Below the pieces are notes generated by a model, which ran no database searches, was not told where the DNA came from, and saw only the letters and a list, made by a program, of their open reading frames with translations. DNA of 64,000 nucleotides, taken from contig JANVCC010000261.1 in the NCBI GenBank assembly GCA_025345505.1, forward strand, positions 5,919,460-5,983,459, written 5' to 3'. Numbering within the stretch: the first letter of the stretch is position 1; each line of letters opens with the position of its first letter. This document shows, in pieces, positions 50,130-61,600 of this stretch. This stretch comes from Todiramphus chloris collaris. Taxonomy: Eukaryota > Chordata > Aves > Coraciiformes > Alcedinidae. Both the position numbers and the translations under genes were made by a program.

Positions 50130-51630
50130 CCATTTTTGTCTCTCTCCTCTTGATATTTTTGCATTGGTTCTCAACTATCCTGCAGCGTGGACCTGAAAAC
50201 TGAGCAGACTATTCCAGTTTCAATAATAACGGCTCGATAGATTAAAATTATTTTTTCGTTACCTTATTTATGATACTTCTGTATATGCATTCCAGCATCA
50301 GCATAATGCAAGATAACCTAATGCTGCTCGTGATCCGTAATAGCTTTTCTGCTTTTTATCTTGGTATGTACTCATGCAGTTGATTATTCCTTTGTATGTG
50401 TAGAACCTTCTGTTTCTCCTTATTCAGTGACATTTCAGTTTTTCCAGTCTGCCAAGATCCTTCTGAATTGTAATGCTGTGATCCAGCATAGCTGGAGCCT
50501 CTTCCCTAGATAGCCTCCAAGTGTAAGTGTACTCTGCTCGATCACCAGAGCTGTTGGCGAAAGTACTGAACAGTTCTGGATCCGAGACAGATCTAGGTGA
50601 AATCCCGTTCAATGTAGCCTTTCAGTTTGGGACTACTCATTAGTTCCAAATAATTTTGCACTCGTATACTTTTCTAGACTGTATTCTTTTTCGCTTAAGA
50701 GTACAGTATGTGCAACCCTGTGATCCTCACTCTTTCCACCCCATCCACAAAGCCTGTTCCCATCTGGTAGAAGTAGATTATATAGATCTGGTATTATCTG
50801 TTGATAACAAACCTGTGCTATTACTTCCCATAGCTTTACCTTCGAGATCTTGGCTGTTTGTAGAGCTTCTTCCCTCCACCCTTTGAGACAGATGCAATCC
50901 TTCTCAAGCTTTCTGGACCCTCGCTCATTCTCTGTTGATTCTTGGAGATAATCGATAGCAGCTCTAACACTGCTTCAGCCTCCCTTCAGAGAGTTTCATG
51001 AGGTCCAGTCTATCCAAAAATCTTTAACTTACTTATTTTTCCAGTCTACTTCTTCATTTTTGTAGCTTGAGGTCGTAAGATTTTTGTCAGGGGTTCTAGT
51101 AGTGAAATCACCTGCCTTCTTAAATTGAAACCTGGAGTTAAAAAAGGCATTAGAAATACTGACTTGGACTAGATGACTTCTAAAGGCACCTTCCAACCCA
51201 AAACATCCTGTAAGTCTATGATACTGGCAACTTGGCATTACCAGTCATTAGGTGATGATTAAATAAATTTCCCCCCTATGTAATAACAGACCCATTTTTA
51301 ACTTGGTCTTCTCACTATGCATTTTTCCAATGTCCTTTCTACCTTTTATATCCAGTTTTCTATCATTTGGGGAGCTTACCTTTCTGATTTTGTCCATACA
51401 TAGTCTATACATTTATTCATAATTTAGTAATTTGACCTACTTTCTGCTTTCAGGTCATTGAAGATCTTATGATTCAGCCAAGTTAGTTGTTATTTCACTT
51501 CCTCTCCTTCCTCTGTGTAGATGAAATTCTGCAGTTTTGCCTTCAGCAGTGGATCTCTGATGAAGTTTAAGGTGTCCTGAACCTCCTCCCAAACTGGAGC
51601 ACTCTGTGTTTGGAGGCATTTTCCCAACTA
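50130..51630 (-). mobile_element. Long decayed CR1/L3-type LINE
   Basis: Scattered blocks match reverse-complemented CR1 reverse-transcriptase text: CCAGTCTGCCAAGATCCTTCTGAATTG near 50445, AGCTGTTGGCGAAAGTACTGAACAG near 50550, CATCCACAAAGCCTGTTCC near 50742, AGTAGATTATATAGATCTGG near 50773, and an upstream-ORF block near 51470-51560. All frames are destroyed. A younger CR1 tail interrupts it around 51165-51230. Boundaries are approximate. Confidence 0.58.
51165..51230 (+). mobile_element. CR1 LINE 3' tail
   Basis: TTGGACTAGATGACTTCTAAAGGCACCTTCCAACCCAAAACATCCTGTAAGTCTATGAT is the sense CR1 3' terminus, here without upstream CR1 text, so it is a severely 5'-truncated insertion. It lies in opposite orientation within the older element. 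Confidence 0.85.
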
Positions 51631-54259
51631 GAAAATAGGATGTAAGTCGAGAGCAGTATCTTCATTTAGTTCTCTGCAAAGCTGGCTGGATGATACTGTT
51701 GCACAAATTCCCACAGATGGAATTTGTAAAATAAATAAAGGTTAAATAAGGGATTTGACTGGAAAAAGGTCACCTCTTGCAGAGAAATAGAAGACAAAAG
51801 ATGAATGTTCACACCAGATCCTCAGATCTCTTTAGAATACCTTGCATGGGCAAAGATTTCTTGGATTTTGCCAGGAAGATGGGAACAGTGTTCTCTTTCA
51901 GAACATGAGGATGCAGAGACATCATCTGTATCAAATACACTGTTCTCTTTCCCCCTTACCTCAGAGAAAGGCAGGAGTTCAGGATCTGATTCTGAAATCA
52001 TCACTGCATCTCCTGTTGTTTCCCGTTGGACTTGTAAATATTTATTATGAAATTCAGGGCTTTGATAAAAAGGCAAATCACCCATAGGAAGAAGGAATAG
52101 AAATTCATGGGGGGGTTTCAATAAATAGTGACTGTGAGGGCTTCATGTGAAACTTCCTGTAAGGAGGTTTGGAGTTTTGTTTGGTCTATGCAGACTACAG
52201 CGTAAAGCGTGTGACCAGAATCACACTAAAAACAGTTTGTTGTGAACAGCTCCACCTCGAATGTTAGCATAGATGTGAATTGATGATGATCCAGAATGCT
52301 TTAAAAATCATTGGCAATGGAATAAGTATGTGCTACAGATTTTACAGCTTGCTGCATGAATGTGTTATGAAATCCACATGAAAAGCAGTCGGTGAAAAAT
52401 GCATTTCAGAATGGTTTCAGGAATTATTTCGAGTTGTGTGTGCTGGTGATTTGAGTGCAGTGGATATAACATCAGGATATATTTTGAGGATGTTGAGCTG
52501 TATACAGGTAGGATACCTAACAAAGTCACTCCAGGAGCTCCAGCAGGACATTTAGATAGTATTAAGCTTTATGGTGTTTTGTTGCCTGGAAATAATGAAA
52601 TGTAGATAGTATCTGGAAGTTACGTTAAAAAAAAATGCATCTTGTACCAGTAGGACAAGTAAGAACAGGTTGAGCTTCCACTGGTTGGAGAGAACACGGG
52701 CATGGTTTTATGATGACAGACTTAAAAGCCGTAGAACATCTAAAACCATCTGAAGAATGAAAAGATCTTTAAAGAAAAATCTTCAGTAACTATTTCTGCG
52801 TGAAAGATGCATTTCTTCCCAGGCAGAAGAAGTGCAGGGTCTGAGAGGCATGTGCTATGGGCCAGAATCTATCCTGGAATTAATAGTAGCCAAGATTGTG
52901 TTTAAAACCAGGTCTTGACAGACTAGTGCTTTGAGTCCTGGTGAGTCCCGGTCTGACCTGATCTGCTGTGCCTTACACACTGCACAGAGTAACCTCGTTA
53001 AACCTGAATGAGTTAAACCCATGCTTTTGCTTTCCATATTCCAACAGTAAGGCTCTCAGCTATTGTATTATTTTGCACTTCAGTAGTTTAATTCACTTAA
53101 GTTTTTCAAAGCGTTTGAAAAGGAAGCTACTTTGAAAAAAAACTCCAGTGTCCTATTTATAAAGCGAACTATTCCAGTAGGTAGGTGGGATCTAACAGCA
53201 GCATGACTGAGCGTAGAGAACGAAGGTTTTTCATAGTGCTGGGAAATCCCAGTGCCAAACTGCCTACCTAAAGCACGGACCCACATCAGGATGAGGTTCA
53301 GAGCAACCCAGATCCATTTAAATCAAGATGACTTGGGTTTTCCGTAGTCCTCTGTGCCGAGCGGCTTCTACAGCCTTTGTTTCATCTTGGAGAGCACGGA
53401 TAAAGTCCCAGTCTCTGTTTGCAGCCGAGCAGAACAAGAGCGTGTCTGTCTCAGCCCCCCTCGTGCTGGCGGTGCCGCTGGCACCCGCGGTCACCACGGC
53501 TGGCACCAGCGGCCAGCCCTTCACCAGCCGCGCCAGGAAGGGCGAGCGGCAGGAGAGCCCTGCGGGGATGGGCCCTTCCCTGAGCTCCGCTGTCCCCACC
53601 AGCCTCAGAGATCGACACGGTGGAAGATGGAGCCTGGGGAGAGGTGGTAGCTGGAGATGTTTTCAGTTGTGTCACAAATCACTGGAAGGCACTTTGCTGG
53701 TTCTAGTCAACAGTACAGCCTTAAATGCAGCCAAGTTTACTGCAATAAAATAAACAGTTTTGACACAAAAGTGAGCAAAATAAACTTATGCAGAGTATAG
53801 CACAACCACCCACAAGTTGGTTTTTCTGGTTTAATTTCCCAGAGTTTCTGCAGTCTAGCAGTCTAGAGATAAAAATGCATAACAACATTAAATAAAATGT
53901 CTTACAAAGATCATGTAAGACTTCATCACATAAGTGACTTTGAAAAGAGAACTAGTAGTTGATGTTCAATCTTCCCGTGGTCTGAAGACCCTCCTATGTG
54001 CAATGTATGTAATCCTTGCATATGCAGTAACAGTGATAGAAACAACTTGAGGATTTTCCTCTAATGTAGATGCACTTCATACTTCAAATACCCATCCTTG
54101 GTTCGCAGCAGATGACTAAATTAATAGATATACAACCAAAGTTGCCATCTAATTGAACTTTTTCTTTAGCATAGGATGAATTTCACGGGCAAAGTTCTTA
54201 ACGCTGAATTGAGTAGCGAGAAGATGCAACGCAACCCATTCGCTGTGACAGCTGAGGTG
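51631..54259. other. Intergenic between the Rab gene and GAREM1
   Basis: No supported exon. A small GC- and CpG-rich patch at about 53440-53600 carries overlapping frames on both strands, including a 141-codon + frame (53328-53753) that runs into AATAAA. No domain is recognisable. Confidence 0.5.
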
Positions 54260-54677
54260 ACATTTCATCCACCGGCTGTAAGCGCAGAGGCGCACGCAGG
54301 CGGATCCCGCTCCGCAGGGCAGCAGCCCCCCCAGTCCCGGTGCTCCCAGAGACCCCAGACCAGAGACCAAAACCCCACGACCGCGGGCCTGTGCCCGCGC
54401 ACCCCGGCAGGCTCCCCCCGGCGCTCGGCGGAGGAAGGGAGGAAGGGAGGGAGGGAGCGGACACCTGCGGCTCCCCCGTCGGGACGCGGCGGGCGGGCGG
54501 GCTGCACGTCGGGAGAGCGGTCGGAGGGTGGAGTGAGAGGGACAGGCTTGGCGGCGGCGGCGCTCCCCGCCGGGCGAGGCGGGCGGGCAGCCCAGCCCGG
54601 CACTTTCCTTTTCGGCGCGGGGAGGAGCGGCAGCTGCGCAGGCGTTGCTCGCACCCTGTTGATTAGTCAGTGCTGGG

Positions 54678-54806
54678 ATGGCGCTTCCTGGGCCAGGCGC
54701 GGCGGCGGGCGGCCCCAGCCGGTCCCGGGGGGCGGCGGGAGCAGCAGCAGCAGCAGCCGCAGCCGCAGCAGCAGCAGCAGCCCGGCGGGCCTCCGCTTCT
54801 GTCTAG
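54678..54806 (+). CDS. Upstream ORF in the GAREM1 leader encoding a poly-Ala tract
   Basis: ATG at 54678 has G at -3 and G at +4, a strong context. The 42-codon frame begins MALPGPGAAAGG, reads the CAG/CCG repeat as about a dozen consecutive alanines and ends at TAG 54804-54806, 162 bases before the GAREM1 ATG and in the same frame. It exists as a uORF only if transcription starts upstream of 54678. Confidence 0.4.
   Translation: MALPGPGAAAGGPSRSRGAAGAAAAAAAAAAAAAARRASASV
54741..54781. repeat. Interrupted CAG/CCG trinucleotide repeat in the GAREM1 leader
   Basis: Two (GCA)n blocks are separated by GCCGCAGCC interruptions, about 13 triplets in total. It is probably transcribed in the 5' UTR and is likely polymorphic in length. 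Confidence 0.9.
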
Positions 54807-54812
54807 CCCGGC

Positions 54813-54836
54813 ATGTCCCGGGGCGGCCGGTGCTGA
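54813..54836 (+). CDS. Second short upstream ORF (7 codons) in the GAREM1 leader
   Basis: ATG TCC CGG GGC GGC CGG TGC TGA, seven codons with a weaker context (G at -3 is present but +4 is T). It ends 132 bases before the GAREM1 start. Its relevance depends on the transcription start. Confidence 0.35.
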   Translation: MSRGGRC

Positions 54837-54968
54837 GCCAGGCGAGCTCCTTCCCTCCCTCCCACCGTCCCCCTCCCCGCTGGCCGCAGCCCAGCCGGGT
54901 GGGAGCGCCCCGCCGGCGCTGCCTGTCTGGCTCCTCTTCCTCCCTCCTCCCCTCCCCGGGCCGGGAAG

Positions 54969-55089
54969 ATGGACCCCGGCCCGCCGCTGGGCTGCAGCCT
55001 CAAGGACGTTAAGTGGAGCTCGGTGGCCGTTCCCCTGGACCTGCTCGTCAGCACCTACCGGCTCCCCCAGATCGCCCGGCTGGACAGCG
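54969..55089 (+). CDS. GAREM1: GAREM1 first coding exon
   Basis: ATG in a good context (GGAAGATGG) begins MDPGPPLGCSLKDVKWSSVA, continuing to ...LPQIARLDS, the known N-terminus of GAREM1 (formerly FAM59A) with only small differences from human. The exon ends in phase 1 at G|GTGCGT, within the Gly codon where the first GAREM1 exon is expected to end. GAREM1 is an adaptor phosphorylated after EGF receptor activation; it binds GRB2 and SHP2 and promotes ERK signalling. Only the start of its N-terminal CABIT domain is here. The remaining exons lie beyond the window. Confidence 0.95.
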
Positions 55090-55161
55090 GTGCGTGGGGC
55101 GGCGGGCGGGCAGCGGGGGCGGGCGGGCTGCGGGGCGGGCGCCGGGGGCCGCTCCTGGGCG

Positions 55162-55249
55162 GGCTGCCCCCCTTTCCTCCCGCGGCTGCCCCCCTTTCCT
55201 CCCGCGGCTGCCCCCCTTTCCTCCCGCGGCTTCCCCCCTTTCCTCCCAC
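55162..55249. repeat. 22-bp tandem repeat, four copies, in GAREM1 intron 1
   Basis: Four head-to-tail 22-base units beginning GGCTGCCCCCCTTTCCTCCC, at 55162, 55184, 55206 and 55228. The first three are identical; the fourth has two substitutions. It lies just 73 bases after the exon 1 donor. Confidence 0.95.
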
Positions 55250-58200
55250 GGCTCCCCGGAGCGCTTGCGATGCGGTCCTTACCCCGGCATCTGCCGTCAC
55301 CGGGTGTCGGTGCAAGGTATCCGAGTCCGTGCGTTGCTTTGCATCAAAATGCCTGGGTGATACCCGCACCTGCCCCCTTACCGTGCGCGTCTGGTGCAGC
55401 CTGCTTGCTCTCAGATGCCTGCCCCTGAGAGGGGTCCTCGCAGGCTTGGATTGAAATGTGGATGGGCATTTTCAGTGCTAGAGACCCAGGGCTGTGATGA
55501 AGTGATGCTACGCCAAGGCCAAATGAGAAGGGCTATGAAATAACCTAGTGGGCTAAATCTCAAATATTGCACTTCGCTAAGAAAGCCATGGACCTGCAAA
55601 AAAGAGGAGCAGTGTAAGAAGTCCTTAGAACCTCCAGATAACTTTTTTATTACTGATCATTTGGGTGCTCACCTGCAGTTTCCAAGTCTGCAGCTTTTTG
55701 TTTACTCCAGGAAATAAGAAACGAGTCTGACAGAACAGTGATGACGGCAGGGTTTTACCTTTCCTAGATACGTGTCTTAGAAAGTAGTGTGTCAGCACAG
55801 AGAGCTGGGAAACGGGGGATTTTTGATGAAAACTCAGACAGCTGCTTTGTAAGAGTCTGTATGTGCATTGCCTGGTAGCTTTGTGCAAGCTGTCCAGCTC
55901 TCCCTGTCTCTAAGGGAATGCAGAAGATATATCACAAATCAGGAAAAAATTCCAGGCTTTTAAATTAGTTATCTTAGGGCATCACCTTGTACGTACAGGG
56001 TGTAATAGAACATTCCCTTAAGAAGTTTTGTCTTGATTTGGGAAGTTAAAAATGAGCACCGGCATCATCCTCTGTTACTCACTGGTGTGTAGGTCAGGAC
56101 TGGGGTTGGTTTATTACTTAACTGCAGTTCCTATAATCCAGGGATGATTGAAGCTGGGGCTTTTTTGACTTTGTCCCTTGATTATGCAGTACTTTTCCTA
56201 CCCCTTGTAGTGCTTCCTCGGATCTGGCACTCGGGAGCAGGTTGAAGAAAAGCTTCTTTGCCTTTTTAACTGCAGCTGGCTGGTTTCCATACTGCCCAAT
56301 GTATGTTGTCCGGTGAGAATGGCAAAGCTGGGACATTGAGGAGTTCCTCCTGTCACTGGGAACAGCTAAGATGGCCTCCAGTCACTGCACTTAAGGCTGT
56401 CAATTTACTTGAGATTCCTGGCAGCGATTCAGGCTGTAACAGGATGTGTGTATCGATGACTTACTGATTTCCCTCCCTGCATGTTACACTTCCCCATCTC
56501 CCTGCTCCTCTTGTCTTGCTTCTTTGGAAGGGACCTGAAAGAGCTTTGTGGGTAGAGAAAGTTTATGCATTTTGAAGGAAGCAAATTACTTTTTTTTTTC
56601 TTTTGGTTTTGTGTCAGGCCTGGTGATGGGAGCATCCCGGAATTGTCAGGGGGATGAAGATGGTGTGGATTTTGTGCAAAAGCTTGTCCCGTGTGCCACA
56701 CTTAAAGTGTACGCACAGGCAAGGGGATGCAAACGGACCTGAGCTCCTTTGCCTGTGCCCTGAGATGGCCAGACACGAGGCAGCTGCTGGTGTAGCTGTC
56801 CTGCGAGTCGTGGTTCGACCCCGCTCTAAACCCTGCTAGGAGGAGGCAGGCTTAAGTGTAGCACAGTGCTAAGGGCTTTGGGTTGGAGCTGGCTGAGGTC
56901 TGCCCAGCTCAGCGTGTAGGCAGAGACCCTTGGGTCTGCTTTTACCTGCTCACGTGGGCATACCTTTTAAGTTCTGGGACTACAGATGGCAGACGAATCA
57001 ATATTTCATAATGAACACAGATGCTATGGTCCTGGTGGTATGAAGAGAACGCTTTATTTCCAAAGCAGGTTGTCTTGCAGTAAGAGAAAGCAGCCGTGAA
57101 TCAGTGCGTGGCCTCCTAAAGGAGGGAAGTTGGGATGGTGTGATGTTTGTGCAACGACTGGAGCGGCTGCTGTCCTGGGATGGTTGCTCTACATCCCTGT
57201 CCTTGTCTTGCAAACCTAACAAGCAGAGCTCTGTCAGATGTCCCGATGACTGCACTGAAGAAAATAAATGCAGAATCCAATCCAAATGTGTGTCATCCAG
57301 TGCTCAGGAAGTTGAAGGCCACCTCTGACAACAAAGTAATGCCTGGTGCTGGTTTAATCAGGATGTAGCTCTTGTCTCCTCCACACCACTGCAGGTACAT
57401 CTGGCAGATGCTCGTCGGCAGGTCAGGGTGTGGGTGCACAGAAGTGGCCTCATCTCTTCTTTAGGTGCTGAATGCTCCAGATCAGTGGGAGCTGGATGTG
57501 TTTCGTGCTGCTGGAAGTCAAACCACCTGTAGATGTCTGTCTCAGTCACCTTTTGGTTTTGTGATTGGCTTCTGTCTGTAGCAGCAAATTGTTCCTAGAC
57601 TGGTTGTTTCAGTTATCATGGGGTTTTGTGAAAGCCAGAAGTCATTTCTTCTGGAGGACCAGGTTGTAGGAGAGGACTGAATAGCTGGAGGTGTATCTTC
57701 TTCAGAAGATACCAGTCTTACAGGTGTTGTTTCCACGTTTCTCAATGGAATTCAGCACTTAGCGGACGGTGTTCTTAGATGATACGCGCACAGGATCTCC
57801 AGTTTTTCACTGTTGCTTCACCTCTCCGGCCTTTCGATCTGCAGGGGGAGGGTGGGTATGGTGAATACACTTGGGTTCTTTGAGTTTGGATGTGCAGCTC
57901 CTGGAAAAAATGCCCTGAAGTAGTTGAGTTTGATTTCTTGACAGGATGAAGTTATGAAATATTTATGTGCACTAAATTTGGTCCTCTGCTAAGAAGGGAG
58001 GGTTTTTCCTGATGGTGTGGGATGAGGGAGGAAGGGGAGGAAGTAATCTGTCATTACATCAAGATAGAGCTGGAAGTAGTTTGGCATCAGTGCCTACCTT
58101 GCCCATCTAGAAATGCTGGATGTGTCAACTTCTGCTCTTTCAGATGAAATTTTAAGATTGCTTAGTTGTGTTCCAGGTTATGCTTTTGGATGCTGTTAAA

Positions 58201-58620
58201 TCATAAGTCAAGTTCTGGTTGGTTGGTTTTTTTTTAAATCTGTTCTTGTGTATTAATATTTTCCTGGTGAATATTAGTATATCAATTGAACAAGAAGATA
58301 GCAAAAAAAAAAATCTTCCTCCTGACAGGAAGCGAGTGGGTTTTTTTTTATTTGATCCACACCCCCAACATATATAACAACTTAAATATTTCTGGAGGAT
58401 AACTCAAATACAAAACTGCTAAAAGAGCACTAAACACTGTGCTAAAGAAAATGAATGGACTTTATCTCACGCTGTGGAATTCACTGAGTGGGCTGGCTCA
58501 GATGAAAATGAGCAAGAAAGGAGTGAGCTTTGTGCCGGTTTTTTCCTGCCCTCACCCCCCTGCCGTCCTGTTCTGCGTTGTCACAGCCGAGTCCCACTCC
58601 TGTGACACCAAGAGGCTGGT

Positions 58621-58640
58621 GGGTGGGTGGGTGGGTGGGT
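58621..58640 (+). repeat. (GGGT)5 run with G-quadruplex potential
   Basis: Five perfect GGGT units with single-base loops, a textbook pattern for a stable parallel G-quadruplex. It is on the coding strand, so the fold could form in the GAREM1 pre-mRNA. Confidence 0.9.
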
Positions 58641-61600
58641 GCAGTGGGAAAAAGATTTCACCCTGGGAACCCGCAGCAGGGCGATCTTATCAGAGTGTGG
58701 TTGTTGCAACAGGGCAAGAGGGGAGCGTCGCCGGTCTCTGAGGAAACGCGGGTGCACGTGAGGCTCGCCTTGGCTGTCTGGAAAAGCAAACAGCAGAGCT
58801 CTGCCTGTGTCTTGCTGCTAATGCTGAAACAGTGTTGTGCGTGATTATCTCAGGGGTTTCAATGCCCGGTAATTCTTTTTTCTAACTATAATTTTGGAGG
58901 GTAAAGCAGAAGTGCTGTCAAGGTTAAGATCTGGAGAGTAACTGCTTCTCACAGAGCTGGGCTTCAGGATGAGCTTTTTTTCATAAGCTCGCTGCTCCCT
59001 TCAGACTCCAAGAGACTTTGTCCTTCCTTCTCTTCGCAAAAGTCCCTTTCCCCCAGCCATTTTTGCTGTGTTTCCACAAGTGAAGAGCAGCCTTTGCTAG
59101 GAGGTAGTTTTCACCCACAGACTGGGTATGAACTGGAAAGGTCCAGGGAAATTCACAGCTTGCGTACGAAGAGGGCGCGTGGTCCTCATAATTTTCTTTA
59201 TTTACTTATTTCACAAGAGATAAACATATCTATATGTGGAAACTGGTGGTCTTGGGATCAAACATAGTGGCACTTGTCCTCAACTCGTAGTGTTTCTTTG
59301 CTGTTTGTGGTGGGGAAACAATTCCAAGCTTCTCTGACACTTCTTCCAGCAGTTGGATGGTAGTTTCTCTCTTCCCTGAGCAACTGGAATCCTCTCAACT
59401 ATCCCATGGATTGCAGTGAGCCACTGAGATTCCAAACTAAATTCTTCACTGTGCATTATAGCTGTGTGTTTTCTATAGGATGAAATGACAGAATTAGTGG
59501 CAATAAAGGAAAAATCTGTAAAACAGGTAACAAATTTCAAGGGTGATTTCTCTCTTATCCTGGAGTGAACAGTCAGCAGTGGGTGGGTAGTGAGCTAGTG
59601 CTGCTATTGCTCCTGGGGATGAAGAGATTTTATTTACTTATTTAATTTAATTGAGGATCTCTTTTTCTCTCCCATTCCAAAACTTTCCATGGTGACGTTT
59701 GTCTACCCCAGTCACGTTCAGGGGGGCGTTGTTCCCTGCAGCACATCACTGTAAGGCTCATTCTGGTTCCAGATACCTGGAAACTGAGCACCCTTAGAGT
59801 TGATGAAGGAACATCATCCACAATGGAACAGTGTGGCCACATACATACTGAAAATGTATTGCATCACTCTTCAAATGTGAACAATGCTTTGAAACTACAA
59901 AGAGATTTATTCCTTTAAGGTGCCAGTGCTGCTGTCCGTGCTTTTGTTGTCTTTGAATGACCTTTCAAGAAGCTCATGCAGGGTGTCTCAATAGTCTACT
60001 ACTGCCTAAATCTTTAAAAGGAATCATGTGAGGGTAGGGCAAAGCTTTTGCGTGGCTCAAGAAAGAGGTTTCAGATATGCTCAGACCTTGGGCAGTGGCC
60101 ATGATCCGATTTTCCTCTCCAGGTGTGGCTGTCTGTTGTGTGCTGTGGTGTGGGATGTGGTGGTTCTCATATACTGGGCAGATGGACCAATGCTTCTGAT
60201 CCAAAGGCAAAAATCCTTAAGATATGCTGCATCCACACGGCTTGATTTCTTCCTTATGTGCTGAGCAGCTTTGAAACTCCAAATGTTTACACTGTGTGTT
60301 CTGCCACTAAACTATACACTCAGAAGCAGCTTTTCCTTGCTTCCTCTTCTTTCCTCCTTTCCCTTGTGATCTGCTCTTTCTATCAAGAAAATTGAATGAA
60401 AAAATAATTGACAGGTTGCCACTAACCACCGCTTCTGGGTTTTTGTTTTGGTTGTTGGTTGTTTGGGTTTTTTTTTTGCCTTTTCCCCTGCTGGTAGTGA
60501 TGGGTTCCAGAAACATTTTAGTGAAAAAGCTTTTAATTCATTTAAAAACTGCAGCTACTGAAGGGTGTCTGCGAAGATTATAGTGCCCTCCTGGAGATGG
60601 AGGCCAGTAACTTGGCAACACCTATTCCCAGGTGTACCACTGGCTTCCAGTGAGGCAGTTAAACGTCAACAGCGTGCCTGTTTTACTTCTGAAAATCCAT
60701 GATCTCCTTTCACATTTGACAATAATTTTGAGGTACAATAGTGTGTACTGTGTGTTCTTTACCCACTATGCCATTGGCACTACACTGGGCCCCTGGCAGT
60801 GTGGTAGGGCTGCCAAGATGCAAAACGGTTGCCTTGCTCTTGTTTCTTACACACTTAATGAATGTTCATATTATTTTCTGCCATATAAGGTTTGAAACTT
60901 ACAGCTCTTCGTTTCAAGTTCCAGAGTTTTGACTCTTGTTAGGTGAAGCCTTTGTGTACATATCTGGATGAGATCTTCTGGGATAATCGTTCAGGTATCA
61001 GAAGGTGAAGCACCATTAGCCTTTACTGGAGTTCAGGTGCTATAGCTTTAAATCCATGAATAAAGTCCTAGAAAAAGCTTAATGCCTTGGCTTTGTTTTC
61101 TTTCTTCTCCTTTTCTTCGTTTAAATTACATGTAGCTTTCAGCGAAAGCACAAAATATATGTAAAAAGCAAAGAAATAAGGGTGCCTTGAGCAGTCTTAA
61201 AGCAAATATGGTGCAATGAATCACATGCTGCTGTTGCGAGATAGGGGAGTAAGGAATGGCACAAGTCTAGCATGGCAAAGAAAGGTTTTGTTGTTCTACG
61301 CTTTGTCTGTGAGTGCTGTTCTGGAACTAGGTGTTCCTGGCTTTGGTGATTACGTGAATTGGCACTCCCTGTAACAGCCCAGCAAAGGCAACTCCAGGGA
61401 GTATGCCAAGACGAAATGCTGGAGGATACTGGGTGGCGTGGTCTGGTGCTTCAGGATTCGATGGAAGTTGTGGGAAGAGCTACATCGTGTTCCAGTCATT
61501 CCAGCCGTGGTTTGTCAGCAGCAAAGGGCATGGGTGTTGCTGTATTTCCTTTTGGCATTAGGAGTAACAAGTTGGTTGGCTTAGGGAAGCTTAAGTCTCT

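Larger units (their letters stand above)
54260..55280. promoter_or_regulatory. GAREM1: CpG island and promoter of GAREM1
   Basis: A sharp rise in GC and CpG density covers the leader and first coding exon and fades in intron 1. There is no TATA box in a convincing place. The transcription start is unknown, so how much of 54260-54968 is 5' UTR is uncertain. Long open frames on both strands here result from composition. Confidence 0.75.

Noticed and set aside
54176-55012. 278-codon + frame across the GAREM1 leader
   Set aside because: It is in a different phase from the GAREM1 start, and its composition is low-complexity Pro/Arg/Ser/Gly from GC-rich DNA with trinucleotide repeats.
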